DNA of 64,000 nucleotides from Vibrio tubiashii ATCC 19109 (GCF_000772105.1 NZ_CP009355.1:1116001-1180000), one strand, 5' to 3'. Shown: positions 34,915 through 45,870, counted from the first letter of the stretch. The notes: generated from the letters alone by a model not told the origin. Translations and numbers: made by a program.

Positions 34915-35271
34915 TTAACTAATGCCCAACTCAACTCTATCGGCCTTTGGAAGCTTCTTTGCCACCAGTTTGTATGAGCGCTCGCAAAGATCTTGTACAA
35001 GTCCATCTTCAACATCGCCAGGGTAGTAAACCGTTACCCAATGGCGCTTGTTGGTGTGATAGCCGGGAGTAATATCGTTAAACTGAGAGGTGAGGACTTC
35101 TCCATCTTCAGGAACGACTTTCACCGTCACGTACTCACGCCCTTCACGCTCGGCAAGTATCGCAAACATCTTGCCTTTCACTTTATATACTAAAGCATCA
35201 GGGCCAAACGGATAGCCTGACACTGCACATTTAAAACTGTCTAAATACTTAGCCAAATCTGAATTGTTCAT
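34915..35271 (-). CDS. MmcQ/YjbR family protein
   Basis: A 118-residue protein of the YjbR (MmcQ) family, a double-wing fold found singly in many proteobacteria and sometimes described as DNA-binding. Family segments: GYPFGPDALVYKVKGKMFAIL, VTVKVVPEDGEVL and PGYHTNKRHWVTVYYPGD, and the Ser-Tyr-Lys-Leu-Val end. Cellular role unknown. It follows the HopJ-like gene after a terminator, so it is likely a separate unit. Confidence 0.88.
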   Translation of the reverse strand: MNNSDLAKYLDSFKCAVSGYPFGPDALVYKVKGKMFAILAEREGREYVTVKVVPEDGEVLTSQFNDITPGYHTNKRHWVTVYYPGDVEDGLVQDLCERSYKLVAKKLPKADRVELGIS

Positions 35272-35287
35272 AGCAAACGCTCCAATT

Positions 35288-35310
35288 AAAAAAGGAGCAC
35301 TAGGCTCCTT
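35288..35310 (-). terminator. terminator after the HopJ-like gene
   Basis: AAGGAGC/GCTCCTT stem with a 5-base loop, then a T-rich tract in the minus RNA; it lies between the HopJ-like and YjbR genes. Confidence 0.8.
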
Positions 35311-35316
35311 TATCTG

Positions 35317-35661
35317 CTATTTAGAAATGAGTGCATCACCTTCAAATCTGATGCCTTGCCAGCCAAACTGAATAAAGTTACGAATGTTGGCGTGATCTTG
35401 ACCATCCGGATTGCCTAAGACATCTTCGCGATAAAACTTGCCAAAACAAGCCAGTGTTGATGAAGGGTCTAATTGGTTTAGAAGGCCAAACGCAAAGATT
35501 TTGCACGAACCATTGTTCTGGTTTGCGTCGTTTAAGGTCTCTCCGTTGACAAACGCGGTTGGCGTGAACTCATAGTTCGCTTCAATGACCGCCATAGTGT
35601 CTTCAAATCGCACCGATTCAGGCGATTGAGAAAGGTTGTCGAGAAATTGCTTCAGATCCAT
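35317..35661 (-). CDS. HopJ family protein
   Basis: About 114 residues matching the HopJ family, first named for a Pseudomonas type III effector but common in marine gammaproteobacteria without any type III link. Signature segments: VRFEDTMAVIEANYEFTPTAFVNGE, NNGSCKIFAFG, CFGKFYREDVLGNPDGQDHANIRNFI. The frame continues to 35757, but ATG at 35661 matches the family start and has GGAG upstream. No secretion signal is evident. Function in vibrios is unknown. Confidence 0.88.
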   Translation of the reverse strand: MDLKQFLDNLSQSPESVRFEDTMAVIEANYEFTPTAFVNGETLNDANQNNGSCKIFAFGLLNQLDPSSTLACFGKFYREDVLGNPDGQDHANIRNFIQFGWQGIRFEGDALISK

Positions 35662-35715
35662 GTGATATATACTCCATAAGATTTGGATCGAGTCTAAGAC
35701 ATAGATTGAAATAAA

Positions 35716-35744
35716 AAAAGCTCTTTCGCGATGAAAGAGCTTTT
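35716..35744 (-). terminator. terminator after the Cache chemoreceptor gene
   Basis: A perfect 12-bp stem (AAAAGCTCTTTC / GAAAGAGCTTTT) and a 5-base loop, with a run of T in the minus RNA, 15 bases after the chemoreceptor stop. Confidence 0.9.
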
Positions 35745-35759
35745 GCTGCGAGGACACTA

Positions 35760-38072
35760 TTAATATTTAAATTGCGACACTTCCGCATTCAATCGATCAG
35801 CTTCGCTAGACAAACCTTGAAGCACATCATCGACATCTTGCACTTGAACCGATACCGCTGAAGAGGCATCTGCAATAGAAGTAATACTGCCACTTATCTC
35901 GTCAGTTACAGCCTTTTGTTCCTCAGTAGCAGCTGCGATTTGTACGTTCATCTCATTTAGGTCATTAAGCATAGTCACAATTTGCTCGAGCATCTCAGTG
36001 TTTTTATCACAGGTGGTGACACCCTCAGACACCGTGTTATTTGCGCTCTCTATACTCTGAGACACACTTTGAGTTTCGCGCTGAAGAGATTCAATTTTTT
36101 CACGAATTTCTTCAGTAGAAGACTGTGTTCGACCCGCAAGAGAGCGAACTTCATCCGCAACGACCGCAAAGCCACGACCTTGCTCACCTGCCCTTGCCGC
36201 CTCTATCGCTGCATTCAGAGCAAGAAGATTGGTTTGCTCTGCGATACCTTGAATAACATCGAGCACTTCGGCAATCGAGTTAGTTTCAGTATGCAATCTT
36301 TGGATCGCATCGACTGCGGTTTTCATCTCTGCGTCTAAACGAGAGATTTCACTACCTAAGTTCTGACCAACCTGAACACCTTCACTGCCAGTATCATTGG
36401 CATTTTTAACAAACTCTGCTGCGCGTGTCGCAAATTGCGCCACCTCGGCGATAGAGGCACTCATCTCATTCACCGCAGTCGCTACCGACTCTGTTCTATG
36501 ATTTTGGTCAGCAACCGATTCACGGGTACTGTTCATATTACCCGCCATGCTCTGGGTGTTGCTGTTAAGGTTATTGGTGGTTTGCGCAAACTGACCAATG
36601 ATATCTTGTAGATGAGCAAACAACGAATTGAGCGAGATAGCTAAATCGGTCATTTCATCTTTACCAGACTCTTCTAGACGCTGGGTCAGATCATTGTTTT
36701 TGCCGATCCATTGCACTTTCTCACTAGCAAGCTTGATCGGTTTAGCAATGCTGTTACCGAGTAGATAGGAAATAAACACGGCTAGCGCTACCACAATTAC
36801 AATGCTAGTGATGACTGTCATGGCTAGCGAACTAATCAAGGTTTCTAAATCTTCTAAGGCCTCATGCTTATCGATGTCAGTCACAATGCCCCATGTTAGC
36901 CCTGCCGCATTTACCGGTGAATAAGCAGAGAGAACTTCAACGCCTCGATAATCGGTGACAATGTCAGATCCACTCTGGCCTTTAAGGGCAGCCTTTGAGG
37001 TTGCAGTCGCAACAGGTTGACGGCCAATCGCTGAAGACTTACCTTCAATTTGTGCTAGCACTGACTGAGAAACACCTGCTTCCTTCAATGCCGCAAAATA
37101 GCTGTCTGGGTTTTCCATTAAGAAGCGGGATTCGCTACGGAGTAGTCCATCTTGTCCAACTAAGTAAGTCTCGCCACTTTCCCCTAATCCAGCGAAGCTC
37201 CAATTACTGTTAAAAGTCATAATTCGATTGATCTCATCGACAGGCATTTGGAAGATCAACACACCCAATGTTTGGTTAGACTTTTTAACAGGAGTGGCAA
37301 TAAAAGAAGCGGCCGCTTCATAAGAGGGATAATAGGGGTAAAAATCTTCTAAGTGATATTGATTGGCTGACAAATTCAGCGCATTTTTAAACGCTTTGGC
37401 TATACCACTATTCGCATAAGGGCCAGAGTTTAAATTAGTCGCATAGTCGAGCTCTTTAAACACTGAATAAACGATATTGCCATCTACATCGACTAAGAAA
37501 ATATCGTAATAACCAAACTCTTCTAAGAAACCTTTGATACTTGGATGATACGTAGCATGGACAGAATCATATTCGGTACCCAAAGAGTCACTCATTAAAT
37601 TGTGTTTTTCGCCAAGAGGGTTAGGGTTTGTACCGATATAACGGGCTTGGAGCGCTTTACTAAGGGGGGATAATGCATTGAGCTTTTGCATTTCATTGGC
37701 CGATGCACCACCATTGGCCCCTTTATAGGTCGCGCCAAAATTTGCTTGGTAATAGGATTGTAACTGCCCGATATCGCTTTGAGAGACTTGCTCTATTGGG
37801 TATGACTTGAACGCTTCACTAAACGCGCCCATCGCATCTTTGACCCCAACAGAATTGGCGGTCGTTACGACTTGACCACTTATGTGTTTGAAATAACTTT
37901 CAATTTCATTTTTCTTAATTTCACGAACGGAAATCAATTGACTGGTTGCCCGTTCAAATAACGCTTGTTCAGAAAGTCCTGAAGAACGCCATCCGACAAT
38001 GACACCGGTTGCGACAACCGCCAAGGTGCACAATAGCGTTGAAGCCAACACTATCTTCGTTGCAATTTTCAT
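35760..38072 (-). CDS. methyl-accepting chemotaxis protein with Cache-type sensor
   Basis: A 770-residue chemoreceptor. The first membrane helix (residues 7-29) is followed by a large periplasmic sensor of the double Cache type ([47 protein letters not shown]). A second helix lies at about 412-435, then a HAMP domain and a full signalling hairpin whose tip reads [41 protein letters not shown]. It signals to CheA/CheW. The ligand is unknown; Cache sensors often bind amino acids or organic acids. No C-terminal CheR-tethering pentapeptide is seen. Confidence 0.95.
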   Translation of the reverse strand: MKIATKIVLASTLLCTLAVVATGVIVGWRSSGLSEQALFERATSQLISVREIKKNEIESYFKHISGQVVTTANSVGVKDAMGAFSEAFKSYPIEQVSQSDIGQLQSYYQANFGATYKGANGGASANEMQKLNALSPLSKALQARYIGTNPNPLGEKHNLMSDSLGTEYDSVHATYHPSIKGFLEEFGYYDIFLVDVDGNIVYSVFKELDYATNLNSGPYANSGIAKAFKNALNLSANQYHLEDFYPYYPSYEAAASFIATPVKKSNQTLGVLIFQMPVDEINRIMTFNSNWSFAGLGESGETYLVGQDGLLRSESRFLMENPDSYFAALKEAGVSQSVLAQIEGKSSAIGRQPVATATSKAALKGQSGSDIVTDYRGVEVLSAYSPVNAAGLTWGIVTDIDKHEALEDLETLISSLAMTVITSIVIVVALAVFISYLLGNSIAKPIKLASEKVQWIGKNNDLTQRLEESGKDEMTDLAISLNSLFAHLQDIIGQFAQTTNNLNSNTQSMAGNMNSTRESVADQNHRTESVATAVNEMSASIAEVAQFATRAAEFVKNANDTGSEGVQVGQNLGSEISRLDAEMKTAVDAIQRLHTETNSIAEVLDVIQGIAEQTNLLALNAAIEAARAGEQGRGFAVVADEVRSLAGRTQSSTEEIREKIESLQRETQSVSQSIESANNTVSEGVTTCDKNTEMLEQIVTMLNDLNEMNVQIAAATEEQKAVTDEISGSITSIADASSAVSVQVQDVDDVLQGLSSEADRLNAEVSQFKY

Positions 38073-38318
38073 AACGACAACCCCTCACAGATATTCCGTA
38101 TCTGCCTGTTTATTTAGAGGAAACTCGCCAACCAACGCTTTAGTAATACATTTCTTCCAGATGAAGTATCTCTAATAAGCCGAGTTATTATTTGTATATG
38201 CATGCTGTTCTATAAGTGTAAGCACAAAATTTAAACTTTTCGATTAGTTGTCGAAAATATTCTAAATCTAACTATTTAGAGGCATATTTTTATACTTGTT
38301 GCATATACATAAATAACC

Positions 38319-39077
38319 CTACATTCTTATCCCACCATCAACCTCAATAATGCGGCCATTGATATAGTCGTTTTCGAAAATAAATTTAACCGTATTGGCA
38401 ATCTCTGCTGTTTCTCCCATTCGCCCAACAGGAATCATAGACTCTAATCGGGCGATCGCTTCCGGTTTCATTTGCGCCGCCATCGGGGTCTCAATCACGC
38501 CTGGTGCTATCGCTGCTGCCCTAATGCCAAATCTCGCCAACTCTTTCGCCCATGTTGTTGCCAGTGTCGCCACTGCCGCTTTCGAGGCTGCATAATTAGT
38601 TTGGCCTATGTTTCCCGCGCGAGCGACACTAGAGATATTGATAATTACGCCCTTACGCTCAGTCTTAATCATATTTAACGCAGCTTCACGCCCACAGAGA
38701 AACGTCCCGCTAAGGTTTACGTTTATCACGGAGTTAAACTGTTCGAGTGACATCTTTGAGATTTCGCCATCTTTGACTTTCACTAGCAGACCATCTCGTA
38801 AAATGCCCGCATTATTGACTAAGCCATCTAAATGACCAAAATCAGTGACAATGTCACTGAACACCTGCTCTACTTCATCTTCATTGGTCACATCGGCTCG
38901 ATAAGTCAACGCCTTAACACCAAGCATATGACATTGTTCTTGGGTGTGCCTCAAAGCTTGTTCGTTGACGTCGATAAGTGCCATTTCAGCGCCAGCGTGG
39001 GCTAACGTGACAGCCATCATTTGCCCTAAACCTTGCCCAGCTCCAGTAATAGCAATCACGCTTTCTTTTAACTCCAT
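38319..39077 (-). CDS. SDR-family dehydrogenase of the valine operon
   Basis: A 252-residue short-chain dehydrogenase/reductase with the NAD(P) motif TGAGQGLGQ, NNAG, and the catalytic Ser and YAASK (YxxxK). The end, NGRIIEVDGGIRM, is typical of FabG-like enzymes. It may act on a 3-hydroxyacyl-CoA or 3-oxoacyl-CoA in branched-chain breakdown; the exact substrate is not shown. It is the last gene of the minus-strand operon, 12 bases after mmsB. Confidence 0.88.
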   Translation of the reverse strand: MELKESVIAITGAGQGLGQMMAVTLAHAGAEMALIDVNEQALRHTQEQCHMLGVKALTYRADVTNEDEVEQVFSDIVTDFGHLDGLVNNAGILRDGLLVKVKDGEISKMSLEQFNSVINVNLSGTFLCGREAALNMIKTERKGVIINISSVARAGNIGQTNYAASKAAVATLATTWAKELARFGIRAAAIAPGVIETPMAAQMKPEAIARLESMIPVGRMGETAEIANTVKFIFENDYINGRIIEVDGGIRM

Positions 39078-39089
39078 AGCAAGCTCCTT

Positions 39090-39995
39090 TTACTTATCGT
39101 TGTTCGATTGATAGAACTCAAACAAGCTAGAGAAATCGAGCTCTTCGTTACCATTTAGATTATGAAATGCATACAAGTTTCGCGCTAATGAACCCATAGG
39201 TACGGAGGATTGGCTCTTAGAGGCAGCTTCTAAGCCTAGGCCAAGATCTTTTAGCATAAGCTTACTCATAAAACCCGGCTGGTACTGATTTGATGCTGGA
39301 GCATTTTCCATTACTCCTGGACATGGGTTGTAAAGTTCTAATGCCCAGTTTCGACCTGAGCTTTGTAGCATAATGTTTGATAGCACTTTAGGGTCTAGCC
39401 CATTATCAATACCTAAATTGAGCGCTTCACAAGTCCCTGACATTAAAATACCGAGCATCAAGTTATTGCAGATTTTGCCCATTTGACCGCTACCAGTTTG
39501 ACCGGCATGGAAGGTATTTTTTCCCATATGTTGCAGCACTTTCTCTGCTTTGTGGAACGCCTCATCACTTCCGCCAACAATAAAGGTCAGCGTACCTGCT
39601 TTTGCTCCCGCAACCCCACCGGATACCGGCGCATCAGTAAAAAACACACCCTTTTCATCCGCCGCTTGCCCGACTAAACGCGCCGACTCTGGGTCAATGG
39701 TTGATGAGTCAATGATTAACGTTCCTGGCTTTATATGACTGAGTAGACCTTCTTTACCCTGACCATCCAAGTACACAGATTTAACGTGCTCTCCTGCTGG
39801 CAGCATGCTGATGACCACATCAGCTTGATCAACCGCACTCTCAAGTGAACCACATACTTTCGCGCCAACCTCTGCAAGCGGCCTCGTTAGACTGTCGACT
39901 AAGTCATACACTTGAACATTAAAACCTGCGTTGACTAGATTGGTTGCCATAGGTGCACCCATGTTGCCTAGCCCAATAAATGCGATAGTTTCCAT
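39090..39995 (-). CDS. mmsB: 3-hydroxyisobutyrate dehydrogenase
   Basis: A 301-residue NAD-dependent dehydrogenase that oxidises 3-hydroxyisobutyrate to methylmalonate semialdehyde in valine breakdown. It has the Rossmann start IAFIGLGNMGAPMATNLVNAGF, the substrate motif FTDAPVSGGVAGAKAGTLTFIVGG and the catalytic Lys region GQMGKICNNLML. It lies in an operon with MmsA and the acyl-CoA enzymes that supply its substrate. Confidence 0.95.
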   Translation of the reverse strand: METIAFIGLGNMGAPMATNLVNAGFNVQVYDLVDSLTRPLAEVGAKVCGSLESAVDQADVVISMLPAGEHVKSVYLDGQGKEGLLSHIKPGTLIIDSSTIDPESARLVGQAADEKGVFFTDAPVSGGVAGAKAGTLTFIVGGSDEAFHKAEKVLQHMGKNTFHAGQTGSGQMGKICNNLMLGILMSGTCEALNLGIDNGLDPKVLSNIMLQSSGRNWALELYNPCPGVMENAPASNQYQPGFMSKLMLKDLGLGLEAASKSQSSVPMGSLARNLYAFHNLNGNEELDFSSLFEFYQSNNDK

Positions 39996-40024
39996 GACGT
40001 TTCTCCGATTTTTCTTTTATCAAC

Positions 40025-41155
40025 CTAGTAATGCCCTAACTGCGACAGTGGGTGTTTTTCCTCTGACCAAAGAGAAGTAAACAAACTGTCGATCACCTTG
40101 TCTTCAACTTCAGCCACATTTTTATAGCGCCATTTAGGATTACCATCTTTATCGATTAATCGCGCACGAACGCCTTCTCTAAACTCTCCGAGTAGAGCAC
40201 TGCGAACAGACAGGTTAAGTTCAAGACGGAAACAGTCGGCAAGTGATAACTGGCTGTACTGGGTCATTTGGCGATAGCAAATATGCGCAGTGACCGAACT
40301 ACCGTTTGCTAGATTCGCCTTAGCGGTCTCTAACCACTTTTCGCCAATCGACAATGCTTGAATGTTGTCGACCACCTGCAAAGCACTATCTGCATGGCAA
40401 GCGGATTGAATATGATTGAGATAAGGCAAGATCTGCGCTTCAGGTTTATGCTCATTGACCTCAGCTTCGAACGATTCGAGCATTTCAGTCACCACCTCAT
40501 AGGCATCATCGACGCAATCCCAATCGGCGATTTGTAGCTGCTGAAGAAGTACAGACTTGTGGTCAGGTAACGCCATATGGTCAGCTAAGTGAAGCGAGAC
40601 TGCATCCGTAGCGGTCACCATCATTCCGGTCAGTCCGAGAAACAAGCCAACACCGCTATCGAGGCGATTTAAAAACCAGGTTGCGCCCACATCAGGATAT
40701 AGGCCAATACTAATTTCGGGCATGGCAAGGCGAGAATCTGGAGTCACTACCTTATGGCTCGACCCCATGTAGAGCCCCATGCCACCGCCCATTACGATTC
40801 CCTCACCCCAGGCAATAATCGGTTTACAGTAGGTATGAATAAGATAATCGCACTGATACTCGACGGTGAAAAAGTGCGAACAAAAATCCTGTATTTGTTC
40901 GTCTTTGGCACCATTCATGACGCTATACATGGTGCGAACATCCCCACCTGCACAAAATGCCTTTTCTCCAGCCCCCTCAAGTAAAATACATATAATAGAG
41001 TCATCTTCATGCCACTTGTCTAACTGGTGCTTTAAACTTGCCAACATATCTACTGATAGCGCATTTAAAGAGGGGGCGTTGTCTAAGGTGGCAACGGCGA
41101 TTTTATGCTCACTGTCACTACAGGGCAGCTCCGCAAAATGGACTAAATCACTCAT
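40025..41155 (-). CDS. 3-hydroxyisobutyryl-CoA hydrolase (crotonase family)
   Basis: About 376 residues of the enoyl-CoA hydratase/isomerase superfamily in the HIBCH-like form: FCAGGDVRTMY, GIVMGGGMGLYMGSSHKVVTPDSRLAMPEISIGLYPDVGATWFLNRL. It would release 3-hydroxyisobutyrate from its CoA ester, the step before mmsB. A frame start at 41188 exists, but ATG at 41155 has GGAGG 7 bases upstream. It starts 17 bases after the upstream hydratase gene. Confidence 0.92.
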   Translation of the reverse strand: MSDLVHFAELPCSDSEHKIAVATLDNAPSLNALSVDMLASLKHQLDKWHEDDSIICILLEGAGEKAFCAGGDVRTMYSVMNGAKDEQIQDFCSHFFTVEYQCDYLIHTYCKPIIAWGEGIVMGGGMGLYMGSSHKVVTPDSRLAMPEISIGLYPDVGATWFLNRLDSGVGLFLGLTGMMVTATDAVSLHLADHMALPDHKSVLLQQLQIADWDCVDDAYEVVTEMLESFEAEVNEHKPEAQILPYLNHIQSACHADSALQVVDNIQALSIGEKWLETAKANLANGSSVTAHICYRQMTQYSQLSLADCFRLELNLSVRSALLGEFREGVRARLIDKDGNPKWRYKNVAEVEDKVIDSLFTSLWSEEKHPLSQLGHY

Positions 41156-41172
41156 ATAGCTTCCTCCTGAAC

Positions 41173-41961
41173 CTATTTGTTTTTCCATTCTGGGCGACGT
41201 TTTTCTAGGAAGGCATTTACGCCCTCTGTCTGATCTTCTGTATCAAATAGGTGAATAAATAGTTCTCGCTCTTTGACTAATCCGTAAGAAATAGGATTCG
41301 AGCGAGTCGTCTGAATCAGTGTTTTGCAAGCGGAGACGGCAGGTGGTGATTGGTTGGCCACCATCTCTGCTAGTTGAATTGCAGCTTCAAGTGCTTGCCC
41401 CTGCTCCACGACCTCTTCAACTAAACGGATATCAAACGCTTTATCGGCACTCACTTGTTCACCGCACAGAATGATTCGCTTAGCCCATCCTTCTCCGACT
41501 AACGCTGTTAGGTTTTGTGTCCCACCAGCGCAAGGCAACAAGCCGACTTTCGCTTCAGGCAAAGCTAACTTAGCTTGTTTCTCTGCGATGCGAATATCGC
41601 AGGCGAGCGCGACTTCTAGCCCACCTCCCATCGCATAACCATTTATGGCGGCAATGGAAACGCCACGAAAAGCACTCAAGGTCTCAAAGGCTTCTCCAAA
41701 GGCGCGAGCCATATCCGCGGCAACACTTGTGTCTCCGGAGGCAAAAAGATTCAGATCAGCGCCCGCGGAGAAAAACTTCTCTCCTTGGCCAGTAATCACC
41801 AGAGCATAGACATCCATATTGCTATTAAGCTCATTCACCAACTGTTTAAGCTGATTCAAGCTCTGTTTTGTCCAAGTGTTGGCTGGCGGGTTGTTCATCG
41901 TCAATACAGCGACATGGTTATATATCTTGTGTTCGATAGGATTAACTGATTGCTGTGACAT
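41173..41961 (-). CDS. enoyl-CoA hydratase
   Basis: A 262-residue crotonase with the oxyanion-hole segments FSAGADLNLFASGD and AINGYAMGGGLEVALACDIRIAE, and catalytic Glu region LPEAKVGLLPCAGGTQNLTALVG. In this operon it most likely hydrates methacrylyl-CoA to 3-hydroxyisobutyryl-CoA. It lies 11 bases after the acyl-CoA dehydrogenase. Confidence 0.93.
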   Translation of the reverse strand: MSQQSVNPIEHKIYNHVAVLTMNNPPANTWTKQSLNQLKQLVNELNSNMDVYALVITGQGEKFFSAGADLNLFASGDTSVAADMARAFGEAFETLSAFRGVSIAAINGYAMGGGLEVALACDIRIAEKQAKLALPEAKVGLLPCAGGTQNLTALVGEGWAKRIILCGEQVSADKAFDIRLVEEVVEQGQALEAAIQLAEMVANQSPPAVSACKTLIQTTRSNPISYGLVKERELFIHLFDTEDQTEGVNAFLEKRRPEWKNK

Positions 41962-41972
41962 AATCTCTTTCC

Positions 41973-43127
41973 TTAGAGTATTTCTGAGCCTTCGCTAAGA
42001 AGACGTCTTGCAACAATAACGCGCATGATCTCGTTAGTGCCTTCCAAAATCTGATGAACTCTTACATCCCTAAAATGACGCTCTAATGGGTACTCTTTGA
42101 TATAACCATAGCCTCCGTAGAGCTGAAGTGCCTGATCACAAACCTTAAAGCCCACATCAGTGGCAAAACGTTTCGCCATCGCGCAGTATGTTGTTGCTTC
42201 AGGATCACCATTATCGAGTTTGCTTGCCGCTAATCGCACCAATTGTCGAGCGGCGACTAGCTCAGTCGCCATGTCCGCGAGTTTAAATTGCAGTGCCTGA
42301 AAACTGCCGATCGTTTTGCCGAACTGTTTGCGCTCATTGACGTATTGGATTGCCTGATTAAGCGCTTGTTGGGCAGTGCCAACAGAACAGGTTGCGATGT
42401 TTATTCGCCCGCCATCAAGCCCTTTCATGGCAAAGATAAAACCTTGCCCTTTTTCACCCAATAAGTAGTCTTTCGGGATAACAACGTTCTCAAACGTAAT
42501 GCTGCGTGTTGGTTGTGAGTTCCAGCCCATCTTGGGTTCTTTTCGCCCATAGCTAATACCTTCGATATTGGCAGGCACCACAAATGCAGAGACACCTTTT
42601 GCGCCTTCACTGCCTGTTCTCGCCATAACCACCAGCACGTCGGTTTCACCCGCGCCAGATATGAATACTTTGGCTCCGTTGATGACATAGCCATCTTCAG
42701 TGAGTTTGGCGCTTGTGGTCAGAGAGGCGGCATCTGATCCAGCGTTTGGCTCCGTTAAGCAGTAAGAGCCTAGCAACTCGCCTGTTATCAGCTTAGGGCA
42801 TATCTCTTGTTTTACTTTGTCACTGGCAAAGCTTCCTACCATCCATGTCACCATATTATGGATAGTCATAAACGCCGTGGTCGACGTACAGCCCATAGCA
42901 AGCTGCTCAAAAATGATCGAAGCATCTAATCGGCTCAATCCTAAGCCGCCTTGTTCTTCAGGTGTATAAAGACTAAGAAAGCCAAGCTCCCCGGCTTCTC
43001 TCAGCACCTCTTTAGGGAAGATTTGCTGCTCGTCCCACTCTGCTGCGTTGAGCGCTAACTTTTCTCTTGCAAACTGCATTGCGGTGTCGGCAAACGCTCT
43101 TTGATCTTCATTGAGTTCGAAGTCCAT
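41973..43127 (-). CDS. acyl-CoA dehydrogenase, probably isobutyryl-CoA
   Basis: A 384-residue FAD acyl-CoA dehydrogenase with three family domains: the N-terminal helical part, the middle beta domain (YCLTEPNAGSDAASLTTSAK) and the C-terminal helical domain. The likely base is the Glu of QILEGTNEIMRVI, as in the short-chain and isobutyryl-CoA type, unlike the isovaleryl enzyme at 46619. It feeds electrons to ETF. Its place next to the hydratase and mmsA/mmsB supports isobutyryl-CoA. Confidence 0.92.
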   Translation of the reverse strand: MDFELNEDQRAFADTAMQFAREKLALNAAEWDEQQIFPKEVLREAGELGFLSLYTPEEQGGLGLSRLDASIIFEQLAMGCTSTTAFMTIHNMVTWMVGSFASDKVKQEICPKLITGELLGSYCLTEPNAGSDAASLTTSAKLTEDGYVINGAKVFISGAGETDVLVVMARTGSEGAKGVSAFVVPANIEGISYGRKEPKMGWNSQPTRSITFENVVIPKDYLLGEKGQGFIFAMKGLDGGRINIATCSVGTAQQALNQAIQYVNERKQFGKTIGSFQALQFKLADMATELVAARQLVRLAASKLDNGDPEATTYCAMAKRFATDVGFKVCDQALQLYGGYGYIKEYPLERHFRDVRVHQILEGTNEIMRVIVARRLLSEGSEIL

Positions 43128-43137
43128 ATCTCCCCCT

Positions 43138-44631
43138 TTATCGAAGCTGAATCGTCATGTTCGGCCCTGATGGAATATCATCATCAAACCAACGCGCTGT
43201 GACGGTTTTGGTTTCCGTGTAGAAGCGCACTGCTTGCTTACCATAGGCGTGAAGATCGCCATAGAAGCTGCCTCGCCAACCGGTAAATGAGAAGAAAGGC
43301 AACGGCACTGGAATCGGCACATTGATCCCAACTTGGCCCACCAGAATCTCATGTTGGTATTTTCTCGCAGCGGCGCCGTTGGCAGTAAATATTGATGTGC
43401 CATTACCATATGGGTTGTTGTTTATCAGCTCGATTGCCTCTTCCAGCGTATCGACTTCTAAACACACCAACACAGGGCCGAATATCTCTTGTTGATAAAT
43501 GGACATATCGGTCGTCACGCCACTAAACAGCGTTGGAGCGAGCCAGTTCCCATCAGGTAAACCTTCAACAACGCAATTTGTGCCATCCAATTCGCATTTA
43601 GCCCCTTGTGCCTTACCTTCCTCAATGAGGCTCGTAACACGCTGCTTCGCTTGCTGACTAATTAAGGGACCATACCCTGCTTGTTCGTCGTTCCAAGCGC
43701 CGGGTTTAACCTTCGCCATTTCAGTAGCAAGGTCACTGATCCACTCTTTAGAGCTGCCGACAAAAACCGCGACAGAAATGGCCATGCAACGCTGCCCCGC
43801 AGCCCCCACCGAGGAACCTACTAAGTTGTTAATGACCTGAGCTTTGTTTGCATCTGGCATCACAACCATATGGTTTTTAGCCCCAGCAAACGCCTGAACA
43901 CGCTTATTGTTAGCTGTGCCCGTATGGTAAATGTATTGAGCAACATTCACCGAACCAACAAATGAGACGGCCTTGATGACAGGGTGTTCAAGCAGATAGT
44001 CCACCTGCTCTTTACCACCATGAATAATTTGTAGAACGCCTTTTGGTGCGCCCGCTTGTTCAAACAATTGTGCCAAACGCATTGCCGTCAAAGGAACTTG
44101 CTCGGATGGCTTGAGAACAAAGGTATTTCCCGCTGCAATGGCGAGCGGAAACATCCACAACGGAATCATCGCCGGGAAATTAAAAGGCGTGATACCACAA
44201 CACACACCTAGAGGCTGAATCAGTGAATAGGAGTCGATATCGGTTGCTACGTTCTCAACCGTTTCTCCCATCATGTTGCTGGCGATATTTCCGGCCTGTT
44301 CAACCACCTCTATCCCTCGCCAGATATCCCCTTTGGCATCAACCGTGGTTTTGCCTGTCTCTTTCGATAAAATTTCAGCAATTTCATCATGGTGCTCTTT
44401 CAACAAATGTTGATATCTCAGCATGACCCTAGCACGCTCCGACACCGCCACATTCTTCCATTGATGAAAGACGGTTTCAGCGTTAACAATAGCGCACTCC
44501 ATTTCATCTTCGGTAGCACACGGAAGCTTTGCAATTACTTCGTTGGTTGCTGGGTTAGTCACGTCGATCCACTGACTAGATTGAGATTGGCAAAACTCAC
44601 CGCCGACGAACAAAGAGACTGTCTGTGTCAT
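43138..44631 (-). CDS. mmsA: methylmalonate-semialdehyde dehydrogenase
   Basis: A 497-residue CoA-acylating aldehyde dehydrogenase that turns methylmalonate semialdehyde into propionyl-CoA. Features: [38 protein letters not shown], the nucleophile in [11 protein letters not shown], and IFGPVLVC. It is the valine-pathway partner of mmsB, 10 bases upstream of the acyl-CoA dehydrogenase. Confidence 0.96.
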   Translation of the reverse strand: MTQTVSLFVGGEFCQSQSSQWIDVTNPATNEVIAKLPCATEDEMECAIVNAETVFHQWKNVAVSERARVMLRYQHLLKEHHDEIAEILSKETGKTTVDAKGDIWRGIEVVEQAGNIASNMMGETVENVATDIDSYSLIQPLGVCCGITPFNFPAMIPLWMFPLAIAAGNTFVLKPSEQVPLTAMRLAQLFEQAGAPKGVLQIIHGGKEQVDYLLEHPVIKAVSFVGSVNVAQYIYHTGTANNKRVQAFAGAKNHMVVMPDANKAQVINNLVGSSVGAAGQRCMAISVAVFVGSSKEWISDLATEMAKVKPGAWNDEQAGYGPLISQQAKQRVTSLIEEGKAQGAKCELDGTNCVVEGLPDGNWLAPTLFSGVTTDMSIYQQEIFGPVLVCLEVDTLEEAIELINNNPYGNGTSIFTANGAAARKYQHEILVGQVGINVPIPVPLPFFSFTGWRGSFYGDLHAYGKQAVRFYTETKTVTARWFDDDIPSGPNMTIQLR

Positions 44632-44658
44632 TGTGTTTTCCTTTCCGTATTTTTGCTC

Positions 44659-45870
44659 TTAAACTGGAATCTCGATGGCAATTGCTGTTGCTTCACCACC
44701 ACCAATACAAATTGCCGCGACCCCTTTCATGGGTTTACGCTTGGTTGCATCCCCATCAACACCGTACGCCTGAAGTTGTCTGAGGCTATATATCAAAGTC
44801 GTCAAAATTCTCGCGCCGCTCGCACCGATCGGGTGCCCCAATGCGCATGCTCCGCCTTTAATGTTGACTTTGCTACTATCAAGCTGAAGCTCTTTCACCG
44901 CGATTTGTGTAACGACAGCAAAGGCTTCATTGATTTCCCACAAATCCACGTCTTCAACCTCCCAATCTAAGGACGAGAGTAATTGTTCAATCGCGTAGAC
45001 AGGCGCAACTGTAAACTCCGAAGGCTTTCGCGCGTGTGTGGAATGCGCTTTGATGATCGCGAGAGGTTTCATTTCAAGACGACTCGCCTTTTCAGATTCC
45101 ATCAAGATCAACGCAGCAGCGCCGTCAGATATCGCACTAGAGTTGGCTGCGGTGATTGAACCCTCTTTGGCAAAAGCAGGCTTTAGCTTGGGGATTTTAT
45201 TGGCGTCGATAGAACGTGGCTGCTCGTCATAGTTGAGCGTCTCGCCGCTTTTGAGTGAAATAGACACCAGCTCATCACCAAACATATTCTGTTTATCCGC
45301 TGCGAGAGCTCGATGAACAGATTGTGTTGCCCATTCATCCATTTGCTCACGTGTGAACTCCAGTTGATCGGCAATTTGTTGGCCATAAACACCCATAAGT
45401 TCGCCCTCGTAGGCGTCTTGCAGTCCATCTAAGAACATGTGGTCATAGGTGGTTTTATGCCCCATTCGCATGCCGCTGCGAGATTCTTTCATTAGGTAAG
45501 GGGCGTTTGTCATGCTCTCCATACCACCAGCAACCGCACATTGAATCGAGCCCAATTTGATTAAGTCATATGCCAACATCACCGATTTCATTCCTGAGCC
45601 ACAAACTTTGTTTACTGTGGTGCAAGGGGTACTTTGCTCAAGGCCACCGCCCAAAGCCGCTTGTCTGGCAGGCGCTTGACCACACCCTGCAGGCAGCACG
45701 CACCCCATATAGACTTCATCCACTTCATAGGGTGATAGTTGAGCCTGTTCAAGCGCACCTTGTATCGCTAGTGCGCCTAGCTGTGGTGAAGAGTAATCAG
45801 CCAACAAACCTTGAAACTTTCCCATGGGAGTCCGTTTCGCTGACACTATCCAAATCTCTTTTTGCTCCAT
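44659..45870 (-). CDS. acetyl-CoA acyltransferase (thiolase)
   Basis: A 403-residue type II thiolase. The nucleophile Cys lies in TTVNKVCGSGMKSVMLA; the second Cys and His lie in GGACALGHPIGASGARI and CIGGGEATAIAIE. It splits acetoacetyl-CoA or 2-methylacetoacetyl-CoA and so completes leucine or isoleucine breakdown. It is the first gene of the minus-strand operon and faces liuR across a region with two LiuR-type boxes. Confidence 0.93.
   Translation of the reverse strand: MEQKEIWIVSAKRTPMGKFQGLLADYSSPQLGALAIQGALEQAQLSPYEVDEVYMGCVLPAGCGQAPARQAALGGGLEQSTPCTTVNKVCGSGMKSVMLAYDLIKLGSIQCAVAGGMESMTNAPYLMKESRSGMRMGHKTTYDHMFLDGLQDAYEGELMGVYGQQIADQLEFTREQMDEWATQSVHRALAADKQNMFGDELVSISLKSGETLNYDEQPRSIDANKIPKLKPAFAKEGSITAANSSAISDGAAALILMESEKASRLEMKPLAIIKAHSTHARKPSEFTVAPVYAIEQLLSSLDWEVEDVDLWEINEAFAVVTQIAVKELQLDSSKVNIKGGACALGHPIGASGARILTTLIYSLRQLQAYGVDGDATKRKPMKGVAAICIGGGEATAIAIEIPV

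Noticed and set aside
34821..35015. Minus-strand frame downstream of the YjbR gene
   Set aside because: It overlaps the YjbR coding end in another frame and has no start signal or recognisable content.
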